Shown here piece by piece: positions 12,327-22,910 of a stretch of 64,000 nucleotides of DNA. The stretch comes from Hevea brasiliensis (taxonomy: Eukaryota > Streptophyta > Magnoliopsida > Malpighiales > Euphorbiaceae), in NCBI RefSeq assembly GCF_030052815.1, contig NC_079495.1, positions 52,802,773-52,866,772 on the forward strand, given 5' to 3'. The notes beneath the pieces were generated by a model. That model was not told the DNA's origin. It made no database searches and saw only the letters and a program-made list of their open reading frames with translations. Numbering within the stretch: the stretch's first letter is position 1; each line of letters opens with the position of its first letter. The translations under genes were made by a program, and so were the position numbers.

Positions 12327-12461
12327 CCCAGTAGTAACGGCTACTTGGGATTTGATATCTGATTATGGTTATGTCTCCCATTAATAACAGTTAGTGGGGT
12401 GAGACTATATGAGTACTCATTAGTTAGCTAGCCCTTCCCTCATTAATAATGATTAGTGAGG
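12327..12461 (+). repeat. Three consecutive stem-loops with TAAYRR-type loops
   Basis: Stem-loops at 12327-12349 (CCCAGTAG-taacgg-CTACTTGGG), 12373-12405 (GTCTCCCATTAA...TTAGTGGGGTGAGAC) and 12438-12461 (CCTCATTAA-taatga-TTAGTGAGG). The same trio is in the 3' LTR at about 46434-46566. Confidence 0.75.
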
Positions 12462-12727
12462 TTAATTTGCTTTGTCGTGGTGTACAACACGGAATTAATT
12501 GTGAAATTTTGTGTCATGGTCTAAACTATGTGTTGATGTTGGCAACACTTATGATTTGTGATTTGTGAATTGTGAATTATGATCTCTTCATTGAAAGGTG
12601 ATTTCAATAAATGGTTCTTATGGACTTAGAAACTATGGTGATGTTTTCACGATTATGGAAAATATGATTTGTTATATTTTGACAAGTTGTGTTTTACTAT
12701 AAGTTTTAAAATTATTAGTTGTGCACT

Positions 12728-12746
12728 ACTGAGTGATGTACTCAGT
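12728..12746 (+). repeat. Conserved LTR hairpin upstream of GCAGGTAAG-like site (type copy)
   Basis: ACTGAGT-GATGT-ACTCAGT, followed by GATAGCTTC and GCTGTCGTAGGTAAG. A homologous hairpin occurs in every LTR of the window that extends this far. Others: 15263, 26817, 28251, 31092, 37212, 38110, 39414, 43564, 46838, 48990, 52131, 59530, 63478. The downstream GCAGGTAAG in several copies resembles a splice donor; that role is inference. Confidence 0.75.
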
Positions 12747-13337
12747 GATAGCTTCTTTATGCTGTCGTAGGTAAGGGAAATGAGAAGGCTGCCGAGTGAG
12801 AGACTTGGGAGCAACTTTTGTATTGACTTTGGGTATTTACGTTAGGTATACCCCTGTAATTCCTTTAATGTATTTTGTAGCTATATGTATGATGTACAGA
12901 CATTGAGCAGTTTGTATTAAAAAGCATTACATTGTTATAACATTTTGAGTTTGTAAATATTTGTATTTCATTTTGAGAATTATGTAAATGTAGACTTTGT
13001 AATGTTAAGTTCATTATCTCTAATGAATGAAACTTTTGAAATGAAATGTTTACTTGAAATGTGAATATAATATTTTATGTTTGTGAAATGGATTGAAGAA
13101 AATCTTTTACTTTACTTATATTATGATTTCAACAGGTTATATATTTGGGTTTTCCTAAAGTTTTAACCATGACTATGCAGTTTTCTGCAAAATAAAAATA
13201 AAATAAAAAGCTATGATTTGTTCAAAATCCCTTGTAGTATATTTAATGGGTTATCGGTAGGTGTAGTTAGGTAATTCATTAGGTATGCTACGGGAACATG
13301 TCATGCCTTATAAGGGATAAGGTGTGACATGTTTTAG

Positions 13338-13349
13338 TGGTATTAGAGC
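13338..13349 (+). promoter_or_regulatory. Primer-binding site of element A (mutated)
   Basis: TGGTATTAGAGC, eight bases after the LTR end. It differs from the TGGTATCAGAGC of the other elements here by one C-to-T change, consistent with decay. Confidence 0.88.
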
Positions 13350-13519
13350 TTTGATTTTCATACAAGTTTTGAATTTAATATTTGAAATATTTTGATAAGT
13401 ACAACTGCTCAATTTTCATTATTTGATACATATAGTGTATTACATCATGAATATGGATTAATGAAGGGAAATTCTTCTTGTGTTGGTTGTCCAGGATGTA
13501 AAATTCCTTGTGATTCATT

Positions 13520-14529
13520 ATGGAAGAGGAGGATCACACATTAGAGCAATCAGTAGCAATTGAGGTACAAGGGGAGGCCGCAGCTCGCTAGAATGCCAGT
13601 GGGTCACTGTATCAATCCCACCTATGCAGTTTCCTACTCAGTTCACTCAGTAGATGGCTGCCATATTTCAACAAATGGCTGGTAATGTACCAGTCCAAGC
13701 TCCAGTACAAGGGCCTCCAGTGCAACCACCACCCCCAGCCAGACAATATGATAAGTTAATAAAGTATAGGGCAACAAAGTTCAAGGGTACAGTGGACCCA
13801 TTAGAAGCCAAGCAATGGTTAGAACGAATGGAGAGGTTATTCAAGAAACTGCACTGCACCAATAATTTGAAGTTCGAATACTCAGTCTTTCTACTGCATA
13901 AGGATGCTTATGAATGGTGAAAGACCATTCCTCATAGTTTGGTAGAGCCTCCAGTCTTGACATAGGAAGACTTCCTTAGGGAATTTTGATAGAAGTATGT
14001 TCTGGATACATATGTGGATATAAAGCTTTAGGAGTTTGAGAGAGAGTTTTCATGTTTGAGCCATTATGCTAAGAACTTACTTACCACCAGCAGAGATAGA
14101 TGCAAGCAGTTTGAAGCTGGATTGAGGCCTAGCATACGACTACAGGTGGTTGGTTTTAGACATAGGAACTTCTTAGAGTTGATATTTTAGGGCCTTGAGT
14201 TGGAAAGGATAGAATTAGAAGGGGCATCTGAGAAGGTAACCACTGAAAAAGAGAAGAGTAGTAAGCCTACAAGTCAGAGTTCAAGTAGCAATCTGGCTAA
14301 GAGAAAGAGCATTGGGGGACCAAGTAATAGAGGATCTAGTAGGGGAAGATTCTCAGGGCAGAGACTACTTAGATCTGATCAGCAGACATTTAGGGGTTCC
14401 TTTCCTATCCGTAACTATGAAACCTATAGCAAGACACAAGGAGGAGTATGTTATAAGGCCATAGGAGCCTGCTACAACTGTGGTGGAAGTAGCCATTTTG
14501 CCAGGGATTGCACTAGTGCCTGCAGGTTT
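13520..14529 (+). pseudogene. Gag of element A, N-terminal and central part
   Basis: Best start is ATG 13520 (MEEEDHTLEQSVAIEVQGEAA), matching the gag start of B (33898). A frameshift near 13590-13600 moves to the frame holding IFQQMAGN. Pro/Gln-rich linker at about 13690-13740, then the capsid domain (YDKLIKYRATKFKG, EAKQWLERMERLF). Stops at 13918 (TGA), about 13963, 13988 and 14188 break it. After a Ser-rich basic stretch there is an intact zinc knuckle, CYNCGGSSHFARDC (CX2CX4HX4C), near 14470-14515. Solo LTR K interrupts the frame at 14530. Gag builds the particle that packages element RNA. Confidence 0.88.
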
Positions 14530-17500
14530 TGTCACACCTTACCCCTCTGTAAGGCATAACATGATCCCGTAGAATACCTAATGAACTACCGAACTTCACC
14601 TACCGATAACTCATTAAGTACCCTACAAGGGATTTTAAAACAATTTTCTTACTTTTATAAGTGGTGAGCATTTTCTAATAGGTATTAAAATTATTTAATT
14701 AAAGTTGAAAACTAGTTAAAATTTTTGGCCATTTTATTTTTCTGCAAATTTTATAAAAATTTCGGCAGAGTACCGTTTGTATTTTGAGAAAATAGTTCTT
14801 AAAATACCTGTAAAAGGCACTTCCAATTATTTATCTCAACCACTTCTTCAAATTCACAATCATCCTAATCAATTTCAACATCATTTATCCATTTCCAAAA
14901 ATTCAAATCCATAATTTCCAATATTCAACAATCAACAAAATACCATTAATCAATTTCATTCAATTTAAAACAAAATACTTTCATTCATATTTCATTAAAG
15001 ATAAAACAATTTATATACATCATTACAAAAATTTACATTAAAAGAAATTCAAACTAAAATTTATTACAAACTTTATACAAGCTGCTTAAGACCAATTTTA
15101 CATGTCCATACATTTACGTACATTACATACATCAAAATAAATTTTTACAATTAGGGTATAAATTATACCCGATAGGTTCAAAGCAGGTAGCTCCTTTGTC
15201 CTCAGCAACTCACTCTACTGCTCTTCTAGTCTCTATAACTGCGACAGCAATACAGCCATTGCTGAGTACTAGAACTCCGTGGTGCACAACATACTAAAAT
15301 AATCTTTATGTAGAATTTAAATCATATTTATTAAAAAATTGGACTGAACATGAGAATCAAATACAAAACATGAATTATGAGATTTTATTCCAAACAATTT
15401 CATTTTGAAGTGTCAAAACCAATTTCATAAAACCCACAGTTATATCATGCCATTCGAAACAAATATAATCTCAATAGCCAGAGGCTAAAGAGAAGTCACA
15501 TCATAAGGCTAGCTAGCTCAAATATATGGGAACCCATTCTTTTTCTTCTTCTACTGGCACACACCTTAACACTTCAGCCATAGAAGGAATCAAAATTCGA
15601 AACTGATTACCCCCACTAGTCATGCTAGTGAGGTGTTCAAATATATGGTCATGACACTGTGGTTTCAAAACTTATCTTAACAATTTACTAAATATTCATT
15701 GCCATTTCACATATACACAAATAAACTTTCAACAATTCAAAGCAAAAGCATAATACACATTTCATGCACTTTCTAAATGAATTTTAAAGCATGTTGATGT
15801 TGCCTCTTGGCCTTGACTCGATTCCTCAGGTTCTTTTTCGGTGATCTTTTCAACTGAAACACACAGTTTCACAGTGTTTTAGTATCATAACTTAGCATAA
15901 ATCCAAAAATAAATTTAATTTCGCTTTTACTCAGCTCTAATGTGCTAAACTTGACGTTCTTTAAAATTTGTGTTTTGGAGTTACTATTCACTATACTATT
16001 CAAGTCAATTTATTGACTTTCTAAGGCTTAATAGGTATGAGAATTCCAACTTCACCCACATACCACATTTTGATAACTAAAATTGTTGGTTTTGGTTATT
16101 TACTCAAATTCTAAGTCTTTTAGGCATATGTGCAAATTTTCAGTTTTGGTGTCTTAAGTTGCACTGTTCCATTGGTCATTTTTCTATTAGAATTTGGCAA
16201 AACTTTCTTCGTAGAAAATGTTCCCTATTGTCTTAAATTTATTCTCCTTTTTGAATCACTCCATTTGGAGTTTTTTAGCTCCAGTTATAGCCATTTGAAT
16301 CATGGCTACTGGATTGGACTTAACCCAGATTTCTGGGCACCAAACTGGTTCTGGCAATTTTAGGTCACCTACTTTGGGTGGCCAAATGACTTGGTTAAGG
16401 GCATAATTTGGGTTGGTGTACTTCATGAAAGTTTTAGGTCTATATCTCAGCTATCCACTGGTAAAATTTCAGGTCATTTAGACCTGCCTAGCCCAAGTTA
16501 TGGCTAAATAAACAAATACTATTCATTTGGTCATTTTTGTACAGGTTAGACTATAAAAATCCGGATTTGGTCAATTTGTTCACTAGGTTTTGGTCACTTT
16601 TTGGGCATGATTCCTAAATAAAAAAATGTGTCATTTTGTGTCTTTTTTTATTCCCAATTGGTCTCATACCAATTGGACTTGTAAATTTTCAGTTTTGGTC
16701 CCTCAAAGGGACCTTGGTCCTGCTGTCTGCAACATGACCATTTTCAATCCGAATTTAAACTCACCTCTAACACTTTCAACACATCTCAATTGGTCACAAA
16801 TGACTATTTCTCACCTCAAAGTAGATCAAACACATCATTTCACAAAATATTTTTGACTCCTAAACCCTAAGTGTCCAAAACCCTAATTTACATAATTCAT
16901 TCCACTAATGACATTAAAGTGTAAAATCAACATCTATACACTTAATCCAACTTCTCTAACTCTTTAATTCCAAAATTTTCCATCAACTCCAATATCTCCC
17001 TAGGCTGGCCAAATTCCTTATGATCCCTTATCTTATCATTTTGTTTCAATTTTCATCAAATTCCAACTTAATACAAGTATTTAATCATTAAAATAGAGAA
17101 GAATTGAAGGGATAAACACTAAGCTTGCTTGAAGGGTTTCTAAGCTTTCTTTTCTTCAAGTCTTTCTTCTCCTTTTTGCGCACTAGTGCTTCCTCAACAT
17201 GTAAGGAGAATTTTTAATGTTGGGACTTGGTGAATTTATGGAAGAAAGCAGGGATATTCAAGCTTCCTAACTCTTAAAAATGGTGGAACAAGATGAGTGA
17301 GAAGGAAAAGAGAGATGGGGTGGCAAGGAAGAGGAAGATAACTTTTGCTGTTTTTTTTTTCTTTTTATGAATTTAGTCTTATGGAAGACCATAAAATCAA
17401 ATTAATTAAATTTATTAATCATAATATTTGTGACATCATGCATGATGTCATGCATGATGTCATCTCTTTTCACCTTTTTCATTTTCTTTTTTTTTCTATT

Positions 17501-18017
17501 TATTTTTTCATTAGTTTTTTAATTTAATTTCCGATTCTGAAATTTTATTTTCTCATATTTTATTTGACGGTTAGGTCAGGAGTCAGCTCTTGGGGTTAAT
17601 TAACCAAATTGCCCCTCGCTGGTTCTACTCGATTTGCAAATAATTCAATATTTCTTTCGGATCTCTGACATAATTATTTGACTAGCTTAACAATTCTTTT
17701 TCGTGATTTTCTCTTTTCCATTGTGTTTGTAATAGTCCTAAGGACTGCAGCGTCACATTTTACGTTTCGAAATTTGAGTTTAAATTGACTTCGTAATCCT
17801 TCTCGAGAAGGTCACCCATCGTTGTGACTCTCGGCTCATTTAACTTCTTATGTTCTGTTTTTCTTTCTTATACTTAACTAATTGACAATTACTAATTATT
17901 TGTGTTTATAGCTTATCTAATTGTTTTAAGTGTGGTTCTAATCCCCTTAATTGTCCAGACCGACTTCGGTCATCGAAATAGTGAAATATACCAGGCTATG
18001 CAAATATTGGTGTTACA
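14530..18017 (-). mobile_element. Solo LTR K (family T2)
   Basis: 3488 bp, TGTCACACC...GGTGTTACA on the plus strand, flanked by TSD GGTTT (14525-14529 and 18018-18022). No internal region, so it is a solo LTR left by LTR-LTR recombination. Orientation minus by alignment with the H LTR (the TGTAACACC start is at the right). Contains three ~200-bp modules (about 16100-16700), the perfect hairpin CCAATTGGT-CTCAT-ACCAATTGG at 16654-16676, and a hairpin variant at 15263-15282 next to GCGACAGC. Splits the gag of A. A run of ATG(A/C)ATGATGTC repeats lies near 17430-17462. Confidence 0.92.
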
Positions 18018-18207
18018 GGTTTGGGCCACCTACCACCACTGAAGGATCTATTCAAGGTTCTGCCTCTAGAGGACTACAGACAGTCAGTAGAGGCTGAGGT
18101 ACGGGTAGAGGTAACACTTCTGGCAACCAGGGCACAGTGAGCCAACCAAAACAGAGTGGTGCACTAGCTAGGGTGTACACCATGGCCAGAGAGAGGAAGC
18201 AGAGACC
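18018..18207 (+). pseudogene. Gag of element A, C-terminal tail
   Basis: Continues the gag frame in phase after removal of K and one TSD: FGPPTTTEG, then a Gly/Ser/Arg/Gln-rich tail ending MARERKQRPQ. A TGA stands where CGA (Arg) would fit the Arg-Gly context. About 18205-18210 a single G appears lost (CAG ATG for CAG GAT G), shifting into the protease frame. Original gag and pol were therefore probably one continuous frame, as in many chromoviruses. Confidence 0.75.
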
Positions 18208-18510
18208 TCAGATGTAGTTATTGGTACTTTCTCCATCTTTAATAGAGATGTATATGTATTATTTGATCCTGGCTCTATACATTCGTATGCTAGTACTAAA
18301 ATTGTGTGTTCTGCTGCCATTCCTTATCTGAAATTGGACTTTGATATGCTAGTGACTAGTCCTTTAGGACAAGAGGTTAGGGTGAACAAACTGTATAAGG
18401 ATTGTCCTTTGGTGATCCAAGGACATACATTCCTATCAGATTTAATTAAAATGCCCTTCTAAGATGATGATATCATCTTGGGCATAGATTAGTTAGCCAG
18501 GCATCACGCC
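18208..18510 (+). pseudogene. Aspartic protease of element A
   Basis: Frame shared with all downstream pol. The retropepsin active site appears as LFDPGSIHSYAS (Asp codon 18265-18267); DPGS/DSGA variants are normal in chromoviruses. Then [12 protein letters not shown] and IILGID. Stops at 18460 (TAA) and 18490 (TAG). The H element has TGG where the 18490 TAG sits ([14 protein letters not shown]). Protease would release Gag and Pol products. Dead by stops, active-site Asp retained. Confidence 0.85.
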
Positions 18511-19470
18511 ATGATCGACTGTAGATTGAAGACGGTTGCTTTTGGTCTTCCTGAGTATGCAAATGTAGTAATACATGGGGAGAGACAGTTATTGCCATCC
18601 AACATCATTTTAGCTGCACTTGCTAGAAAGATCATTAGAAAGGGGTGTGAAGCATATTTGGCCCATGTGATAGACACCCAAGTAGGGGGCCCAAAATTAA
18701 GGAATATTCCTACTGTATGTGATTTTTCGGCTGTCTTTCTGGAAGAATTGCCAGGATTGCCTCCGAAGAGAGAGGTGCAGTTTGACATTGAGATTATGCA
18801 TGGTGTGGAACCCATCACTTCTTATAGGATGGCACCTGCTGTGTTGAAAGAGTTGAAGGTGCAATTGTAGGAGTTGCTAGATAATGGTTTCATTCGCCCT
18901 AGCGTGTCACCTTAGGAAGCACTAGTATTATTTGTGAATAAGAAGGATGGTACTCTCCGTCTATGTATAGACTATGGACAGTTGAATAAGGTGACCATAA
19001 AGAATAGATATCCTTTGCCACAGATTGATGATCTATTTGATCAGCTAAAGGATGCAAATGTATTCTCTAAGATTGACTTGAGATCGGGCTACTATCAGTT
19101 ACGGGTGCAGGAGCAGAGTATACCTAAAACTACTTTCAGGACTCGGTATGGCTACTATGAATTCTTGGTGATGCTATTTGGGTTGACAAATGCTCTAGCT
19201 GCTTTTATGAGCCTGATGAACACTATCTTTAGGCCATATTTGGATTAGTTTGTTATGGTGTTTATTGATGATATTTTGCTGTACTCAATGAATGCAGAGG
19301 AACATGACAAGCACTTGAAGATAGTATTACAGACTTTGAGGGAGAAACAGTTATATGCCAAACTATTGAAATGTTATTTTTGGCTGAAGGAGATAATATT
19401 TTTAGGGCATATTGTATCTGTAGAGGGTATCCAGGTGGATCTTAACAAGGTAGAAGCTATCCTTAACTAG
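18511..19470 (+). pseudogene. Reverse transcriptase of element A
   Basis: One frame interrupted by TAG at 18868, 18913, 19246 and 19468. Landmarks: DELPGLPP-type linker, [59 protein letters not shown], then the catalytic FIDD (19261-19272) in [11 protein letters not shown], and [14 protein letters not shown] is the Ty3/gypsy version of YxDD. No frameshift within RT. Three of the stops align with Trp TGG or Gln CAG codons in the H element. Non-functional. Confidence 0.92.
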
Positions 19471-20148
19471 AAGCCGACCAGAAATGTCGCTGAAGTTCAT
19501 AGTTTTCTTGGGTTTGTCGGGTACTACAGTCGTTTTGTGAAGGGATTCTCCATGCTAGCATCTCCACTGACCAAGTTGCTTCGGAAAGATATGAAATTTC
19601 AGTGGATTAATAAATGCCAGGAAAGCTTTGATGAGTTAAAACGGTGTTTGACTGAAGCTCCAGTCCTGACTTTACCTACTCTGGGTAAAGACTACACTAT
19701 ATACAGTGATGCTTCTCATAATGGTTTAGGCTATGTGTTGATGCAAGATAGAAATATCTTTGCCTATGCTTCTCGCCAGCTTAAACCACATGAGAGGAAT
19801 TATCCTACACATGACTTGGAGCTAGCAGCCATTATCTTTGCCTTGAAGATCTGGAGACATTACTTGTATGGGGAGAAGTGTTACATCTACACAGATTACA
19901 AAAGCTTAAAGTATCTGGGTACACAGAAGGAGTTGAATTTAAGGCAGAGGAGGTGGTTAGAGCTGATAAAAGACTATGATTATCTAATTGACTACCAACC
20001 TGGGAAAGCTAATGTGGTAGCAAATGCCTTAAGTTGCAAGACCATGGCTAGTTTGAGAGTTTCACCTTTATCCATGGTACATGGCTTAAGGGCTTTACAT
20101 GCCAATTTGGAGATTGATGATGATGGGCAGATGGTAGCTACTTGGTAA
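19471..20148 (+). pseudogene. RT connection and RNase H of element A
   Basis: [16 protein letters not shown] and LTKLLRK close the RT connection. RNase H follows with [13 protein letters not shown] (catalytic Asp at 19708-19710), then [19 protein letters not shown] (Glu), [10 protein letters not shown] (Asp) and [15 protein letters not shown] (Asp/Asn region). Normally the last motif reads VADALSR; ANALSC here may have lost a catalytic Asp. A TAA ends the stretch at 20146. RNase H degrades template RNA during cDNA synthesis. Confidence 0.9.
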
Positions 20149-21165
20149 GTGAAGCCAATGCTAACAGAAAAAATTAAAACAGCTGCCTAGAATGATGATA
20201 AGTATGTGAAGTTAGTGAAAGAGGCTCGGGATGGCAAGAAACCAGAGTTATCAGTGAATGATGAGGGCTTGTGGTTATATCAAGGCAGAATGTGCATTCC
20301 TAATAATGTTGAACTGAGGCAGATCATTTAAAAGGAAGCACATGATTCACCTTTGACTATGCATCCTGGTTGAACCAAAATGTACAAAACCATGAAAGAG
20401 CACTATTGGTGGAGGGGAATGAAGAAGGACATTGCAGAATATGTTTCTAAATGCCTAACTTGTTAGCAAGTAAAGGCAGAACACCAAGTGCCAACAGGGT
20501 TGCTATAGCCATTGCCAATTTCCAAGTGGAAATAGGAGAGAATCACTATGGATTTCATAATAGGATTTCCCCATACACAGAAGAATCATGATGTAGTTTG
20601 GGTTATTGTTGATAAATTGACCAAGTCTATACACTTTCTGCCAATGAGGATAGATTATAGTTTGGATAGATTGGCCAAATTGTATATTGATGAAGTTGTG
20701 AGATTACATGGAGTATTAGTGTCTATTATGTCTGACAAAGATCCAAGGTTCACTTCTAAATTATGGGATAGTCTTCAAAAAACCCTAGGAACTAGATTGA
20801 ACTTCAGTACTGCATTCCATCCACAGATAGATGGCCAGTCTGAAAGGATCATTTAGATTTTGGAGGACATGCTTCAGGCTTGTTTGATTAAGCTTGAAGG
20901 TAGTTGGGACACACATTTGCCTTTGATTGAATTTGCTTATGATAATAGTTATCGGTCAAGTATTGGAATGCCTCCATATGAAGCTCTGTATGGCAGAAAG
21001 TGTAGAACTCCCTTGTGTTGGGATGAAGTGGGCGAGAGGAAGTTGATTGGGCTCGAACTGGTGCGACAGACGAAAGAAAATATTAAGCTCATTAGAGACA
21101 GACTTAAGGCTGCATCGGATAGACAGAAGTCCTATATTGATCTAAAGAGAAGAGATATTTAGTAT
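20149..21165 (+). pseudogene. Integrase of element A: zinc finger and catalytic core
   Basis: HHCC finger with His in KEAHDSP and MHPG, Cys pair in CLTC near 20340-20465. Core: first Asp in MDFIIGFP (20548), second in SDKDPRFTS, Glu in HPQIDGQSERII, so the DDE triad is present in sequence. Stops at 20188, 20329, 20374, 20464, about 20503, 20533, 20857 and 21160; several align with CAG or TGG in H. Single frame, no indels seen. Integrase joins cDNA to the chromosome. Confidence 0.9.
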
Positions 21166-21567
21166 AGTGTGGGTGACAAGGTATTCCTCAAAGTTTCTCC
21201 TTGGAAGAAGATAATGAGGTTTGGTAGAAAGGGAAAACTAAGTCCTCGTTTCATCAGGCCATATGAGGTTCTGGAAAGAGTGGGTCCGTTAGCATACAGA
21301 CTTGCATTGCCTCCAGAGTTAGAAAAGATTCACAATGTCTTCTATGTCTTCATGTTAAGGAGGTATAGATCAGACCCCTCTCACATCTTGCCAATAGAGG
21401 AGATTGAAGTGAATCCAGACCTGACATATGATGAAGAACCCATAAAGATCTTGGCATATGAGGTGAAGCAGCTGAGGAACAAGCAGATACCACTGGTCAA
21501 AGTACTGTGGAGCCATCATTCAGGCCAGAAGGCTACATGGAAGCATGAGGAGAACATGAGGAGGTAG
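21166..21567 (+). pseudogene. Integrase C-terminal domain with chromodomain-like tail, element A
   Basis: Open for 132 residues. VGDKVFLKVSPWK and GRKGKLSPRFIRPYEVL form the GPY/F-type domain. After an ELEKIHNVFYVFMLRRY linker come DPSHILPIEEIEVNPDLTY and LRNKQIPLVKVLW...KATWKHEENMR, the chromodomain-like tail of Tekay-type chromoviruses. Such tails are known to steer integration to heterochromatin, which fits the pile-up of relatives here. Ends at a TAG, then about 60 bp to the polypurine tract. Confidence 0.9.
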
Positions 21568-21627
21568 CACCCACAACTCTTCAGAGATTGAGACTAGGTA
21601 AATTTCAAAGATGAAAATTTATTTTTA

Positions 21628-21640
21628 AGGAGGGGAGAAT
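21628..21640 (+). promoter_or_regulatory. Polypurine tract of element A
   Basis: AAGGAGGGGAGAA plus one T abuts the 3' LTR start TGTAACACCC at 21641. It primes plus-strand DNA synthesis in LTR elements. Confidence 0.9.
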
Positions 21641-22910
21641 TGTAACACCCCAAACCTCCTAACTCAGAATAGTACCATTTTTGGTCTGTGAATAGTACTA
21701 TTTAAAGCCACCTTGAGAACCATAAATAAAGGGAAAATTTATTGTAATAGACACAATAAAAATTTAAGTGAACCAAAAACCTAAAGACTCATTGGGTATT
21801 ATGAAAAAGATGGAGTATAGCCTGATGAGGGGCATTTTAGTCAATTCACTTCAAGAGTTGATTTTTGACCAAAATGTCAATTAAATTAAATGAAAAATAA
21901 TATATTGAATTATGAAGAAATTTTGAGGAAAAACTTAAGTGTAAATGTAAAAAGAAAAGAAAAGAAATAAAAATTTAAGTTTAATTACATTAAGACACTA
22001 TTAAATTTTAGTTTTAATTAATTATTTTTTTTGGGTAATTACATATTACAAGAAGATAAAAATGAAATAAAAAGCAAAAGAATTGTCTTTCTTTTTTCTC
22101 CCTTTGGCTGCCACCCATCCCCCGCTCTCTCTCCCTTCTTTCTTTATTCCACCATTAACAACCTCTCTTCCAACCCTTGATTCCCTACTTTTCTTCCATT
22201 GGTTCTCCATTAAACTAATAGAAAATATTAAAGTAACCTTAGATTGAGGGATTGAAGCAAGAAGAACAAGAGTTTTGGAAGAGAATTAGAAGATTGGAAA
22301 CTCTCCATAAGAGGTAAGTTTCTTTTCTTGCTTAATTAGTTATACAACCTTTGAATCAAGTTAGATTATGATGAAATTACATGCGAAAGCATGAGAATCA
22401 TGCATATATAGAGAGGTGTGATTTTTCGGCCAACTTGGGGAAAATTAGGGTTTGGTGTGTTTTAACTAAATTGATGATGAATTCAAGGTTAATTGAAGTG
22501 ATATACATGTTTGGCGTAGTGAAATTGCATGGGAATTGCATAAATTGGAAAATTAAAAATTAAGGTTCATGGGAAATTAGGGCTTTTATTGTATGAAGTG
22601 TAATTAGTGTTTATAATGGCAAATTTTTGTCTTTTGAATTTCCTTTCGTGTGAATTGACCATTGGTTGATGAAAGGAATTATGGTCATTTGAGATGAATG
22701 AAATGTAAATTAATGTTGGTTAGTGAAAGTAATTAAGGGAGGTGACAATTGAACTTTAGGATTGAAATTTTAAACACTGAGTCCAGTGTATTTGGAAGCT
22801 CATAAGTTGAGCTACGCAACTCCAATTGGTGTGAAACTAATTGGAAATGAAACTTAAGACATAGGGATAGAATTTTCATGAAGATACCCTGCTCAAAAAA
22901 TGACCTTAAA
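21641..22910 (+). mobile_element. 3' LTR of element A, first segment
   Basis: Copy of 10321 onward, starting TGTAACACCCCAAACC. It lacks about 106 bp present in the 5' LTR (junction near 22680, at a GGAATTA match). It is cut at 22910 by element B. It keeps the TCCAATTGGT-GTGAA-ACTAATTGGA inverted repeat at about 22830. Resumes at 42750. Confidence 0.9.

Larger units (their letters stand above)
10321..13329 (+). mobile_element. 5' LTR of element A (family T1)
   Basis: 3009 bp, from TGTAACACCC to GGTGTGACA, followed by the PBS. The copy at 21641 onward confirms the boundaries. Contents: two ~194-bp modules (GACATAGG at 11648, GACCTAG at 11842), the first with a CCAATTGGT-GTGAA-ACCAAC inverted repeat at 11612; three stem-loops at 12327-12461; and the conserved hairpin ACTGAGT-GATGT-ACTCAGT at 12728-12746 followed by GCTGTCGTAGGTAAG. 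Promoter not resolved. Non-coding. Confidence 0.93.

Noticed and set aside
18460..21165. TAG codons as a recoded or readthrough codon in A pol.
   Set aside because: TGA and TAA also occur, and the aligned codons in H are a mixture of TGG and CAG. Mutational decay explains all of them.
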